Part shown: positions 8,776 through 17,923 of the stretch, in pieces
Layout of the letters: each line of letters starts with the position of its first letter
Numbering within the stretch: position 1 is the first letter of the stretch
Source of the DNA: Candidatus Sumerlaeota bacterium
Lineage (GTDB): Bacteria > Sumerlaeota > Sumerlaeia > MWCT01 > JAUWMI01
Direction: 5' to 3'
Assembly: GCA_030613245.1 (NCBI GenBank)
Contig: JAUWMI010000011.1
Coordinates: forward strand, 1-64,000
Length of the DNA: 64,000 nt
Program-made: the position numbers and the translations under genes
The notes under the pieces: model-generated
The model's input: the letters and a program-made list of their open reading frames with translations, nothing else
The model's database searches: none
Told to the model about the DNA's origin: nothing

Positions 8776-9019
8776 AAGCCTAACATTGTAATCGGCTTGA
8801 CGGCTTGCGTCTGGTGACGATTAAAGCGTTTTGTGCATTTCCGAAAGTCTTGACTTAAATCCAGAAGTTTGTCTTATCCTCGTCACCCACCAGGTTAGCT
8901 CTGCGGTAAGCCAGGAGACTGAAATAAACTTTGCAAATCGAAAACGAAACGACTCGGCTACGAAGCCCTTCTGCCTGGCCGCTGGAATATCTCTTTTTAT
9001 CCTTGACAGCTACTTATCA
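8776..9019 (+). other. Gap between methyltransferase and phosphodiesterase fragment
   Basis: About 240 bp with no coding signal. Right after the methyltransferase stop there is GCCTAAC, and a block around 8806 (GGCTTGCGTCTGG, then CGATTAAA) is similar to one upstream of the gene at about 7611 (GGACTTGCGTCTAG, then CGATTGAA). The pair of similar blocks roughly brackets the methyltransferase and may mark the ends of an inserted segment. Confidence 0.3.
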
Positions 9020-9377
9020 TGGCTGTCCCAGTTTTAAGGACAATGGTATAATTGTGGATGAAGAAGTTGGGCGCAAATATAGATTCCCTTTTCCAGATAA
9101 ACTATACGGAGATATTGGATGGTGGGCGAATCCTGGAGTTTTAATCTCCCCTTGCTACTTTCATCCTAAAGGTGACCCAGTGATAGCTATGCACGGTTAT
9201 GAGTCTTATCATCCTGCCAGTCAGGGATTTATTATAATGTTCGACAGTTCACAGGACTATCATAAATATATTCCACAGGCAAAATTAGTAGATGTATGTC
9301 CGACGATATGCGATCTTTGCCATGTGAGATACCCAGAACACAATGAAGGAAAGAGCCTTTTTTCGTATGAACAATGA
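9020..9377 (+). pseudogene. Alkaline-phosphatase-superfamily phosphodiesterase, fragment 2 (C-terminal part)
   Basis: From ~9020 a plus-strand frame reads GIIVDEEVGRKYRFPFPDKL, YGDIGWWANPGVLISPCYF, PVIAMHGYESYHPASQGFII and KLVDVCPTICDLCHVRYPEH, then ends at TGA 9375-9377. 'YGD...pG.lIsP.yF', 'HGY' (a metal-binding His) and 'DVCPTICDL' are the standard C-terminal elements of type I phosphodiesterases. It continues the domain broken at ~7415, leaving about 60 residues of the linker region unaccounted for. The ~30 codons before 9020 in this frame show no similarity and are not part of the gene. The gene is dead as a single enzyme. Confidence 0.6.
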
Positions 9378-9461
9378 ATTTATAACAGATAATTTGAGGG
9401 TTTTTCAGCTCTTAAGTTATACCTACCTAAAAGCAGAAATCAAAAACGAGACCAGCCAATT

Positions 9462-11984
9462 ATGAATTTTAATAAGTATATAACAGGAATTAGCTTGTTT
9501 GTTCTGGTAACACTAGCATCCTCCGCGGCAGTAAGTTCTTTAAAACAGAAAGAAGAAGAGTATGTCTTTTCTCCAAGAAATACAAGGCATACGATGAAGC
9601 TGCGCGGATACTTGGACAGCTACAACAGCAGGAGTCCTGTGGGAACGGCCAGTTGGGAGATTGCGTTTAATCCACAGCTAGAAATGGTAATGGAAAACAT
9701 CGGTGACACTACTCTTATAAGTCCCAACATCTGGATTAATGAAGAAGGATTACTTTACGACTGGTTTGATTTCGAGGAATGCATTCTGAAAAAGTGCAAA
9801 ACCGAAAGAGAAAAAGCCCTTGCTATCTTCTATTACTGGATTGATAAACGGATGCACTCTACAACCAGAGATCCTATTAATCACGACCCCTTCGTTGTTC
9901 ATAATTGTCTAGCAGGGACACTTTGCTTTAATGACTCCGAAATTGTGCGCAGGCTCTATGGCTGGGCAGGTTTCAAAACCGCAAAAGGCATGGTTTACGG
10001 ACACAGTGTCAGAAATGTTTATTTCGATAATAAATGGAATATGGTTGATACAGACGTGGAGACATTATGTCTGGCTAAAGATAATAAAACCCTTCTGTCA
10101 ACCGCAGAGATGGCTCGAGACCATGACCTGATCCGGCGTTCCCATGCCTCCTCTTTATGGACCATTAGGGAACTTTTTACACAGGAGCTTTATGCTTCAT
10201 GTTTCGGCGACGAAAGAATAGACAAACCAGATTTGGCTATAGAGAAGCCTAGAGAGCTTATATGGTATCTAAGACCCGGAGAAAAATTGGTGTGGAAATG
10301 GAATAAGGCCGAGATCGTCTTTCGTCGTGAAGTGCTGGAACAAAGTACGGTATGGGCAAGAACGCTTGGACTCCTGGCAAATGGGTTTATATACTATGAG
10401 CCGCTGGTGGACGCAAACCTTTTATCGAGGCAAGGAATTACCAATCAGCAGGCAGAGACTGAGATGGGCAAACTCGTCATTCGCAAAGGTGGTTTCGTTA
10501 AGATAAATACTCGCATTCCCTTTATTATCCTTAACTGTAAATTAGCTCTTCACATCAGCACGGGAGATAGGCTGACGGTTATTTTCGCCTTCGACGATAA
10601 AAAAGAGCTGAAGAAATTCACTGTAGCCGAAGGAAAGATAGAGCTAGACATATTTGAGTATTACGATCCCGAGCAGGAAAAGGCAACGGCAAAACGCAGT
10701 CTGACCATTACTCTGGATGCCCGCAACGCTTCTTCCGATATTACTATCGACACCCTGGGATTAAAAACTATTTTCCAGACTTCAAGGCTGGCAATGCCAG
10801 GACTGAAACGAGGAAAGAATAATCTGCAATTTAGATGCAAGAATAAAGAGGGAGATTATAAGGTCAGAGTGGCGCACTTATGGCAAGAGACAAAGGAGAA
10901 CCGTCCTCCCAAACCGCCAACAAAACCAATCTATCCACCAAACAAAGACAGGATAAATAACCTTGATGTTGAATTTAGATGGAGAGCCGCTCGTGAGCCA
11001 AATGGCGACAAGGTGGTGAAATATTTACTCCAGGTTTCTGACCGAAAAGATATGCGTTTCCCTGCGAGTCCGGTGTTCTATCAGTTTGCACCAGATCCGC
11101 ATAATAAAGAAGAGGCAGAGCCAGTCTGGTGCCCCCCCAGGAGCGGTCTGCTGACTCCAGATAAGAGATACTACTGGCGAGTAAAGGCACAGGATGAGCG
11201 AGGTGCCTGGAGCGATTGGAGCAAGGTCTGGTGGTTCATTCCTCAGGGCTCCTTTGCTCCGGTAAACCTGCGCTATGAAGTAAAAGGGCGAGAGGTCTAT
11301 CTGAGCTGGCGACCCTCCAGCGAAGGCTCCAGACCCGTAAAATATGAGATTTATGGCAGTGACGAGCGCGGTTTTTCTTGTTATGGAGAGGCCCGGAAGA
11401 TAACAGGCGGCTTCCATCGAGAAAAATGGTATAAATGGGATGGGTACGAACTGCATAGCCAGCCAAATTTATTCTGTGAGACTACTGAGACGAAGATTAA
11501 AGTGGCCTCGGAAAAATTGATCGGCAAGCAAGGTGCAAATAGGTGTTATTATCGTGTAATTGCTGTAGATGCTGAAGGTGCTCGAAGCGATTCATCCGAC
11601 TTCATTGAGCTTCCCCATCCCTTTATTATCGAGCCACAGGAGATACATTACATGCCTGGAGAAAAAATAAGGCGAAAAATGCACGTAATAACCTCTCTGG
11701 GAAAACTCTTGGCTCATGATACCAAACAAGCACAGTATCATTTGAACTATTGGGATCACGAGGAAATACAGTTTGAGTTAGAGCAAGCACCGGCTTGGCT
11801 GCGCGTGTCAAACTCTGATGGCTATTTGGTTGGCAGAGTTCCCCCCGATGCCAGCGGCGAATACAGTTTTTCACTGGCTGTCAGAAATCAAAATAGGAAT
11901 GAGGACAAAGTAACCCTCAAATTAATACCTAGAAAAGGAGAAGACGTAGAAGGAACGGGAGGAATGGAAGATAATAATGAATAA
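9462..11984 (+). CDS. Exported transglutaminase-like protein with fibronectin III-like and Ig-like domains
   Basis: An 840-residue protein with a signal peptide (KYITGISLFVLVTLASSAAV). Residues ~110-230 look transglutaminase-like: a lone Cys region (AGTLCFNDSEIVRRLYGWAG), His in MVYGHSVRNVYFD and the W-x-MVDTDVE strand supplying Asp. Residues ~480-590 and ~600-740 resemble fibronectin type III repeats (EFRWRAAREPNGD, KYLLQVSDRKD, YYWRVKAQDERGAWSDWS). The end resembles a cadherin-like putative Ig domain (APAWLRVSNSDGYLVGRVP, DASGEYSF). The stop overlaps the GT2 start by 8 nt, so the two are translationally coupled. Probably an envelope or extracellular protein acting on or binding the glycan; the true substrate is unknown. 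Confidence 0.7.
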   Translation: MNFNKYITGISLFVLVTLASSAAVSSLKQKEEEYVFSPRNTRHTMKLRGYLDSYNSRSPVGTASWEIAFNPQLEMVMENIGDTTLISPNIWINEEGLLYDWFDFEECILKKCKTEREKALAIFYYWIDKRMHSTTRDPINHDPFVVHNCLAGTLCFNDSEIVRRLYGWAGFKTAKGMVYGHSVRNVYFDNKWNMVDTDVETLCLAKDNKTLLSTAEMARDHDLIRRSHASSLWTIRELFTQELYASCFGDERIDKPDLAIEKPRELIWYLRPGEKLVWKWNKAEIVFRREVLEQSTVWARTLGLLANGFIYYEPLVDANLLSRQGITNQQAETEMGKLVIRKGGFVKINTRIPFIILNCKLALHISTGDRLTVIFAFDDKKELKKFTVAEGKIELDIFEYYDPEQEKATAKRSLTITLDARNASSDITIDTLGLKTIFQTSRLAMPGLKRGKNNLQFRCKNKEGDYKVRVAHLWQETKENRPPKPPTKPIYPPNKDRINNLDVEFRWRAAREPNGDKVVKYLLQVSDRKDMRFPASPVFYQFAPDPHNKEEAEPVWCPPRSGLLTPDKRYYWRVKAQDERGAWSDWSKVWWFIPQGSFAPVNLRYEVKGREVYLSWRPSSEGSRPVKYEIYGSDERGFSCYGEARKITGGFHREKWYKWDGYELHSQPNLFCETTETKIKVASEKLIGKQGANRCYYRVIAVDAEGARSDSSDFIELPHPFIIEPQEIHYMPGEKIRRKMHVITSLGKLLAHDTKQAQYHLNYWDHEEIQFELEQAPAWLRVSNSDGYLVGRVPPDASGEYSFSLAVRNQNRNEDKVTLKLIPRKGEDVEGTGGMEDNNE

Positions 11985-12897
11985 TCCGCTGGTATATCTC
12001 ATTGTACTGGCCTGGAATCAGAAACAAGATACCCTTATGTGTTTGGCAAGTGTTTCGCGGCTAACATACCCTAATTTTCGGGTTGTTCTGGTGGATAACG
12101 CTTCAGTGGATGGTACCGCCGAGGAGGTGCGCGAAAAATATCCCGAGGTTAAAGTAATCCGTAACGAAAAGAACCTGGGGTTTACCGGCGGCAATATAAA
12201 AGGCGAGGAATATGCCTGTGCGCAGGGGGCCGATTATATAATGCTTCTGAATAATGATGTGGAAGTTGCGCCCGATTTCCTTGAGCCACTAATCAAAGTG
12301 GCAGAAGCTGATGCCGCAATTGGTGCCATCGGTCCTTTAATACACTTCTTCGAACCCCGTGACCGTGTCCAGTCTGCCGGATGTAATAGGAAATGGCTTG
12401 GATTGAACAATCAGAAGCTTTTTTGCGGAAAACCCGATAAGAATATCCCCGAACTTCTGGAATCGGATATGGTCTCGGGGGCAGCTCTATGTATCAAGCG
12501 CAAGATAATCGAAGAGGTGGGATTCCTGGATAATATTTATTTCGCTTACAATGAAGACGTGGACCTGTGCTATCGGATAAGAAAAGCCGGTTACCGGATA
12601 GTCACTGTAAAGGCATCCAGAATATGGCATAAGGTTTCCGCATCTACCGGGGGGCCTAGAAATCCTGTCAATCAATATTTAATGGCACGGGGACACTCAA
12701 TTTTTATGCGGAAATTCGGTCGCTGGTGGGAGAAACTCATCTTCTTCCCGCTGGCCTTTGCTGCCACTACGGTAGTGCTTCTCAGGGAAAGTCTGCGCGG
12801 TCATGCGCGCACAATCTTACCCAGATATAAGGGCTATATTGATGGCTGGCTTTTTAAAACCTTTGAATGCGAAAAGAGTGAAAACACTCATTGTTAA
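11977..12897 (+). CDS. GT2 glycosyltransferase (rhamnosyltransferase-like)
   Basis: A 306-residue GT-A enzyme. It shows YLIVLAWNQKQDTLMCL, VVLVDNASVDGT (nucleotide-sugar site), NEKNLGFTGGN, YIMLLNNDVEVAP for the DxD-equivalent NDV, SAGCNRKW and FAYNEDVDLCYRIRKAG (catalytic-base ED region). This set is typical of the WbbL/rhamnosyltransferase-like branch of GT2. A C-terminal hydrophobic stretch (FFPLAFAATTVVLL) suggests membrane association, followed by LPRYKGYIDGW. It is coupled to the exported transglutaminase-like gene by an 8-nt overlap. Donor and acceptor sugars are unknown. Confidence 0.88.
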   Translation: MNNPLVYLIVLAWNQKQDTLMCLASVSRLTYPNFRVVLVDNASVDGTAEEVREKYPEVKVIRNEKNLGFTGGNIKGEEYACAQGADYIMLLNNDVEVAPDFLEPLIKVAEADAAIGAIGPLIHFFEPRDRVQSAGCNRKWLGLNNQKLFCGKPDKNIPELLESDMVSGAALCIKRKIIEEVGFLDNIYFAYNEDVDLCYRIRKAGYRIVTVKASRIWHKVSASTGGPRNPVNQYLMARGHSIFMRKFGRWWEKLIFFPLAFAATTVVLLRESLRGHARTILPRYKGYIDGWLFKTFECEKSENTHC

Positions 12898-13280
12898 CTA
12901 TCAGTAGGGAGAATTTCGCAGTATCCTACGGAAGAGTTTGCCACCTGCGGAAATTAAGTAAAAATAATTACAGCTCACTGAGATCGTCTACCACGTTTCG
13001 ATGGGCAGGGAGAGACAGTTGGAGAAAACTCCGAAGAAACTCATAGCAGGTTTCAAATGGCGCAGTCATGTCTTGCAAAATATGGATCTCGGAAGCTGTC
13101 ACATCTCCACCCATGGGAATCTCTCTCTACTCCTGCGGCGCCATCGGTGAAAGCGTTATCTACTAAGACAACATGCCAATTTGAATAAGTTGTTTTTCTC
13201 TAAACTCTCAAGACATCCTGGGTTATTTTCTTTTCAGTTCCAGATTAACATGACTATATAAACCAGAGGTTTCTCCATAA
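12898..13280. other. Convergent intergenic region, no gene seen
   Basis: This 383-bp gap lies between the plus-strand GT2 and the minus-strand GT4 gene. Short frames exist (for example one reading KKLIAGFKWRSHVLQNMD at ~13.05 kb) but match no family I recognise. I find no convincing terminator hairpin with a T-run. It may hold decayed sequence like the rest of the locus. Confidence 0.4.
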
Positions 13281-14543
13281 TCATCTACCTCGTGCAAACG
13301 AAATTTCCATAAATTCCAACAATTTATCAATAATTCCTGCTTCCCAGGCAAAACACTCATATGCTAAACGAGACCGCCTCCTCTTCCCTTCCTCGCTTAA
13401 TAACTTCTCCTTATCTCTCAACAACTTTTCTGCTGTATTTTCCAAATCTTCCTTTCTTAGACTGCTGATGTAACCTAATCCCGTATCTTCTTTTACCATT
13501 TTCGATAAATCACCTATACCTTCAGTCAAGACTATTGCGGGACCACATCGCAAGTATTCAGCGAACTTTGTCGGACAAGCCACTTTGTTAACAACGTCTC
13601 GTTCCCTCAGAAGCAGCCCGACGTCGGCCGCCATTAAATAAGGAGCCATCTCTTCCAGAGGAAGTGAGATGACATGGAAGGGCATAAGTTTACCCTCTCT
13701 ACTCAGCAGGTACTCAAACTTCCCTTTATCACGAGTGATAATAAGGAAAATAACATCTTGCTCTCTTCTATAAATGCAGCTTAAAAGTTCTAAGATTTTA
13801 CCAGGCATTTGCCACCTTCGCATTGAGCCACTGTAAGCAATAGCCAGCTTTTTATCCAACCCTAACTTCTTTCTAACCCTTTCCCTTTCTTCACTATCGA
13901 AGTAAAATAATCGATGATTAACACAAGAGGGAATAACAAGTATCTTTTCCTCTCTTACTCCATATTGTTCTATTATAAGCTCCTTAAATCGCTGCGACAC
14001 GCAGGTAAGCATGTTACAACGCGGGATTATGAATTTTTCCATCTTTAATGCCACGAGATACCTTAAAAAACGGCGCGGTAAAATCCCTCCTTCATAATGA
14101 AGCTCTTCTGGTGGTAATATTCCTTTTAAGTCACCAATTACTTTTAATGCTACCCCTTTACCTTTTAGACGTTCATCGTTTCTTTGCTTCCAGCGAAGTA
14201 AACTATATAGCATTAAATAGCTATTTGATTCTATTAATATTTTTCCCTGTTTATCATCTTCCAAAAGAAGCTTCTCCAGTTCCTTACCCAAAGCATTGAC
14301 AACTCCTCTTAGACCGAAGTAAATAGAAGGTTCGCGAAAGTAATAGCTCCTCCCTTGAGTTATCTCATTTATTTTGGCCAAAGTCTGGTGCAATGTTCTC
14401 TCGTGAACCTTGCGGTGCCATATGGTTACAAAGTCTATTTCCCAGTCCGGTTTCCGCTCCCTCACTAAGCGAAGGTACTCTAATACATGCGAAGGGAAAA
14501 CGCTATTTGTAATCTTTGTCCCGTTGACGAAAACCAAACGCAT
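13281..14543 (-). CDS. GT4-like (GT-B) glycosyltransferase
   Basis: A 420-residue protein with the GT-B layout. N-terminal MRLVFVNGTKITNS, a middle acceptor-domain end (MLTCVSQRFKELIIEQYGV, KILVIPSCVNHRLFY), then the donor domain (AIAYSGSMRRWQ, APYLMAADVGLLLRERD, KFAEYLRCGPAIVLTEGIGD). The last segment is the donor-binding glutamate motif in a variant form in which the usual E-A-M is replaced by K-F-A-E-Y-L. It is probably cytoplasmic, adding a sugar to the lipid-linked repeat. It is followed on the same strand by another GT4 gene 63 bp upstream, likely one operon. Composition is intermediate between the AT-rich left end and the housekeeping region. Confidence 0.83.
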   Translation of the reverse strand: MRLVFVNGTKITNSVFPSHVLEYLRLVRERKPDWEIDFVTIWHRKVHERTLHQTLAKINEITQGRSYYFREPSIYFGLRGVVNALGKELEKLLLEDDKQGKILIESNSYLMLYSLLRWKQRNDERLKGKGVALKVIGDLKGILPPEELHYEGGILPRRFLRYLVALKMEKFIIPRCNMLTCVSQRFKELIIEQYGVREEKILVIPSCVNHRLFYFDSEERERVRKKLGLDKKLAIAYSGSMRRWQMPGKILELLSCIYRREQDVIFLIITRDKGKFEYLLSREGKLMPFHVISLPLEEMAPYLMAADVGLLLRERDVVNKVACPTKFAEYLRCGPAIVLTEGIGDLSKMVKEDTGLGYISSLRKEDLENTAEKLLRDKEKLLSEEGKRRRSRLAYECFAWEAGIIDKLLEFMEISFARGR

Positions 14544-14606
14544 GCGGCTTTCACCTCTTTATTTCTACCTGACCAAGCCACATATTTGCCCGAGCTTATC
14601 CTTTAT

Positions 14607-15734
14607 CTAACATCTCAAGAGTATTTCCCGATATTGCTCTGTTGTGCTCCGCCAGGAGTACTGTTCCGCTTTCTTTCTGGATTTCTCTCCCATGCGGCGT
14701 CTGAGCTTCTCATCCAGCACTTTTTCTAACAGACTTTTCAATGCGTTTACGTCACCGGGCTCAAAGAGAAATCCGTTTACCCCATCCTCTACCAAGTCCA
14801 CATTACCTCTGATTCTTGTAGCAACCACGGGCATACCAGAAGCCATCGCCTCCAACACAACATTGGGCATTCCTTCATCTATTGACGGTAATACAAATAC
14901 ATCGGCTTCGCTATAGATACTGCGCATCATTGTCCTATCCAACCATCCACGAAAGTTCACCACATTCAGAAGCCCCATTTGTTTAACAAGAGACACCAGT
15001 CGTTCTCGCTCGGGACCGTCTCCCACAATTTCCACCTCGATTTCTCTTCCACTCTTTACGAGCAAGCCCGTCGCTCTTATCAGAGTAGGTAAATCCTTTT
15101 CCACATTTAACCTACCTGCAAAGAGTATCTGTATTCTGCTTCGAGTTTTTCGCTCAGAAGGTGTGAACCACTCGGTATCCACGCCATTAGGAATAAGTTG
15201 AAATGGCAATTCTGGCATAGTCCTTTTTGCAAGGACAAGCAACCCCTCAGAGTTCGCCACAACAAAACGGGCTTTCTTCCAGATCAATTTCGTTAATGGC
15301 TTTGCTAACGAATGATAAAAGGCCAATTGCCGCTCCATAGACCCGGGGACGTCACCCCCTCGCAGAGAAACAGTGTAAGGCGTTCCATAAAGCCACTTTG
15401 CGAGCAACCCCACATGCCCGCAAGGTATACCAAAAAAAACCAGCATTGCATCTGCCTTTAATTTTTTAACCAAGGGGACAGCTATGAAGCAGCTGCTTAT
15501 CATAAATGTTACCATTTCTGGAACACTACATCTATCTATCCTTCGCCGCCAGACAGGAAGCCGAATTATTCTTACGCCATCTTGCGTCTCATGTCGAGGA
15601 AGATTCTTAAAATGTGAAGTGATAACCACCGTCTCATCGCCCAGTCTCACAAGTTCTCTGGCAATATAATAAGTGGCAGTCGCTGCCCCACCGCCCAATG
15701 GCGGATACTCGTAATTTATGATAATAATCCTCAT
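14607..15734 (-). CDS. GT4-family glycosyltransferase
   Basis: A 375-residue, full-length GT4 enzyme. The N-terminus MRIIIINYEYPPLGGGAAT is the classic GT4 acceptor loop. Then VVANSEGLLVLAKR, LIPNGVDTEWFTP, ILFAGRLNVEKDLPTLI, VEIVGDGPERERL, and the E-x7-E donor motif EGMPNVVLEAMASGMPVVAT. This is the best-conserved GT4 of the locus. It would transfer a sugar from a nucleotide donor with retention of configuration to a lipid-linked acceptor. It is transcribed with the GT4 gene downstream. The upstream 180 bp to asnB is noncoding. Confidence 0.92.
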   Translation of the reverse strand: MRIIIINYEYPPLGGGAATATYYIARELVRLGDETVVITSHFKNLPRHETQDGVRIIRLPVWRRRIDRCSVPEMVTFMISSCFIAVPLVKKLKADAMLVFFGIPCGHVGLLAKWLYGTPYTVSLRGGDVPGSMERQLAFYHSLAKPLTKLIWKKARFVVANSEGLLVLAKRTMPELPFQLIPNGVDTEWFTPSERKTRSRIQILFAGRLNVEKDLPTLIRATGLLVKSGREIEVEIVGDGPERERLVSLVKQMGLLNVVNFRGWLDRTMMRSIYSEADVFVLPSIDEGMPNVVLEAMASGMPVVATRIRGNVDLVEDGVNGFLFEPGDVNALKSLLEKVLDEKLRRRMGEKSRKKAEQYSWRSTTEQYREILLRC

Positions 15735-15916
15735 ATCCTCTGCTTTTCGCAGATCAATGTTCTTCCCTTATATATCACGCGCGCCCTGGAGAAAGACCTG
15801 CAGCAGGAAAATGCGCTCCATCCATAATTTAGACATTTGATTATAAGGTCTCAACACCCCTACGGGCGCACGCAGCGGGTCAAATTATATACGGAATTGC
15901 CCGATATCTCGACTCA

Positions 15917-17821
15917 CTAACAGTACTTCTCATACCACTTTTCGAACATAAACAGCGTCCACAGCTGTTTGCGATTGTCCTTGCGGCCAGCAAAGTGCTC
16001 ATCCATCAGACCACGGACGTATGCCGGTTGAAACAATCCCTGCTGCTTGAGCTTCGACTCCTGAAACAAGTCGAGCAACACAGGTTTCAAATCATGCTTA
16101 AACCACTCAGCAATAGGAACACCAAATCCCTTTTTCCTCCGATGGATAATATCACGGGGAAGCTTCGACTGCATCGCCCGTTTTAATATGTATTTCGTTG
16201 TAAACCCTCGGAGCTTCAGGTTGTGCGGAATAGTGTTAACAAATTCCACAACGTTCACATCGAGGAACGGCGCACGCACTTCGAGTGAATTAGCCATGCT
16301 GGTTCGATCAACTTTAACCAGAATGTCGTCCTGAAGATAGAGTTTGCAGTAAAGATAGATGATTCCATCGAGCTCATGCTGAATGGGAATCTGGCGCAGA
16401 TAGTTGTCAATAACACAAAACGGATTATGCGAATTAGTAGCCACGTATGCATCCGGGGTGAGAAGTGGACGCTGGCGGTCCGGCGGAAACGAACCAAGCC
16501 AGGCAAAATGGCGCTGCCCGTAATGATACTCCATTTCAGAGAGAAACTGTTTGACAACGAAGTCGAAACTAATGTTCCGGGACGATACCGGGAGCAGTCG
16601 TGCCACACTGCGCAGGGCCTTGATCACTGGCATCGGCAGCTTCTCCAGGTACTTTGCCGGATAATGGGCGAGAAAAGGATCGTAGCCTGCGAAGAGCTCA
16701 TCTCCCCCATCGCCACCCAGCGCAACAGTTACGTGTTTGCGCGTAAAGCGCGATAGGAGAAACGTGGGAATGACGGAAGGGTCGCCAAATGGTTCATCCA
16801 GGTTGTCACAGACCTCGGGCAGGATGTCGAGCAGCGTTTCCGGCTTCAGCACTTCTTCATAGTGGTCTGTTTGAAAGAGGTTAGCTATCCGCCGGGCATA
16901 TATAGATTCATCAAATGATTTCTCAGTAAAGCCAATTGAAAAGGTCTTAATGTCCTTTGACGGCATGAGTTCCGCCATCATAGCGACCACACAGCTGGAA
17001 TCAATACCGCCACTGAGAAAAACGCCGAGCGGCACGTCACTAATCAGGCGCAGTTGCACCGCCTCCTTGAATCGCCGAAGGAATTCTTCCGTGATCTCCT
17101 GGATGGGCCGCTGCACAGGTTTAAATTCTATGTCCCAGTACTGCCGAGGGATAATTTCTTGCCGGATCGCCCATGGCTGCTTCATATCAACGACAAAATA
17201 ATGGCCGGGTTCCAGCTTAAAAATCCCTTCGAAAATCGTTGCCGGGGCCGGAACGTATTCAAAAGCAAGATACTTGCTGAGACTCTCAAGCGATAGCGAT
17301 CTGCGAACTTCGGGATGCAGGATCAGGGCTTTGAGTTCAGACGCAAACACTATGTGCTTATTCATCACGGTATAATAGAGTGGCTTTTTGCCCATGCGGT
17401 CACGTGCGCAGAACAGCCGCTCCTGCTTCTTGTCCCAAATAGCAAACGCAAACATACCATTGAGCGACTTGAGGCAATCTACATCTTCCTCTTCGTACAG
17501 ATGAACGATTACTTCGGTATCCGAGTGAGTCTTGAAGACGTGGCGTCCGGTTTTCTCCAGGCGGGCTTTAATGTCGGGGAAATTGTAGATCTCGCCATTA
17601 AAGACGATGGCAATGCTGTCATCTTCGTTAAAGAGCGGCTGGTGTCCGCCGGCGAGATCAATAATGCTAAGGCGGCGCTGTCCGAGGGCCACATAACTAT
17701 CAAAAAAAACCCCCTGGTCATCAGGCCCGCGATGCCTGATTGCCAGGCACATTCGCTCGAGAACTTCGGGCGGCGGAATCCCTCCCCGATTAAGATGCAA
17801 ATATCCGCAAATGCCACACAT
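15917..17821 (-). CDS. asnB: Asparagine synthase (glutamine-hydrolysing)
   Basis: 634 residues from the ATG at 17819-17821. That start places Cys at position 2 (MCGICGYL), the nucleophile of the class II glutaminase domain after Met removal; longer open frame upstream would bury it. The glutaminase domain (about 1-210) shows RHRGPDDQG, RRLSIIDL and FNGEIYNF. The ATP-pyrophosphatase synthetase domain shows LGVFLSGGIDSSCVVAMM at about residue 267 and VALGGDGGDELFAGYDPF. It converts Asp to Asn, but AsnB homologues beside glycosyltransferases often amidate sugar carboxylates or other glycan-locus substrates. It precedes a downstream noncoding stretch and the GT4 genes on the same strand. Confidence 0.9.
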   Translation of the reverse strand: MCGICGYLHLNRGGIPPPEVLERMCLAIRHRGPDDQGVFFDSYVALGQRRLSIIDLAGGHQPLFNEDDSIAIVFNGEIYNFPDIKARLEKTGRHVFKTHSDTEVIVHLYEEEDVDCLKSLNGMFAFAIWDKKQERLFCARDRMGKKPLYYTVMNKHIVFASELKALILHPEVRRSLSLESLSKYLAFEYVPAPATIFEGIFKLEPGHYFVVDMKQPWAIRQEIIPRQYWDIEFKPVQRPIQEITEEFLRRFKEAVQLRLISDVPLGVFLSGGIDSSCVVAMMAELMPSKDIKTFSIGFTEKSFDESIYARRIANLFQTDHYEEVLKPETLLDILPEVCDNLDEPFGDPSVIPTFLLSRFTRKHVTVALGGDGGDELFAGYDPFLAHYPAKYLEKLPMPVIKALRSVARLLPVSSRNISFDFVVKQFLSEMEYHYGQRHFAWLGSFPPDRQRPLLTPDAYVATNSHNPFCVIDNYLRQIPIQHELDGIIYLYCKLYLQDDILVKVDRTSMANSLEVRAPFLDVNVVEFVNTIPHNLKLRGFTTKYILKRAMQSKLPRDIIHRRKKGFGVPIAEWFKHDLKPVLLDLFQESKLKQQGLFQPAYVRGLMDEHFAGRKDNRKQLWTLFMFEKWYEKYC

Positions 17822-17923
17822 AAACTTCGCTATACCATTCTTGCCAGGCCGAATGGCGCAGTGACTTTGCCCTTCTGGCAATTACCCAAGAGTGGGCATC
17901 ATCACCGCGGCCCTGCTGGCTGG

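Noticed and set aside
13000-13200. Short frame reading KKLIAGFKWRSHVLQNMD in the gap after the GT2 gene
   Set aside because: No start, no family match and stops on both sides; may be decayed DNA but cannot be assigned.
15735-15916. Possible half-copy of the palindromic element (CCCCTACGGGCGC near 15.86 kb)
   Set aside because: Only the right-end sequence is present and there is no inverted partner; too short to call.
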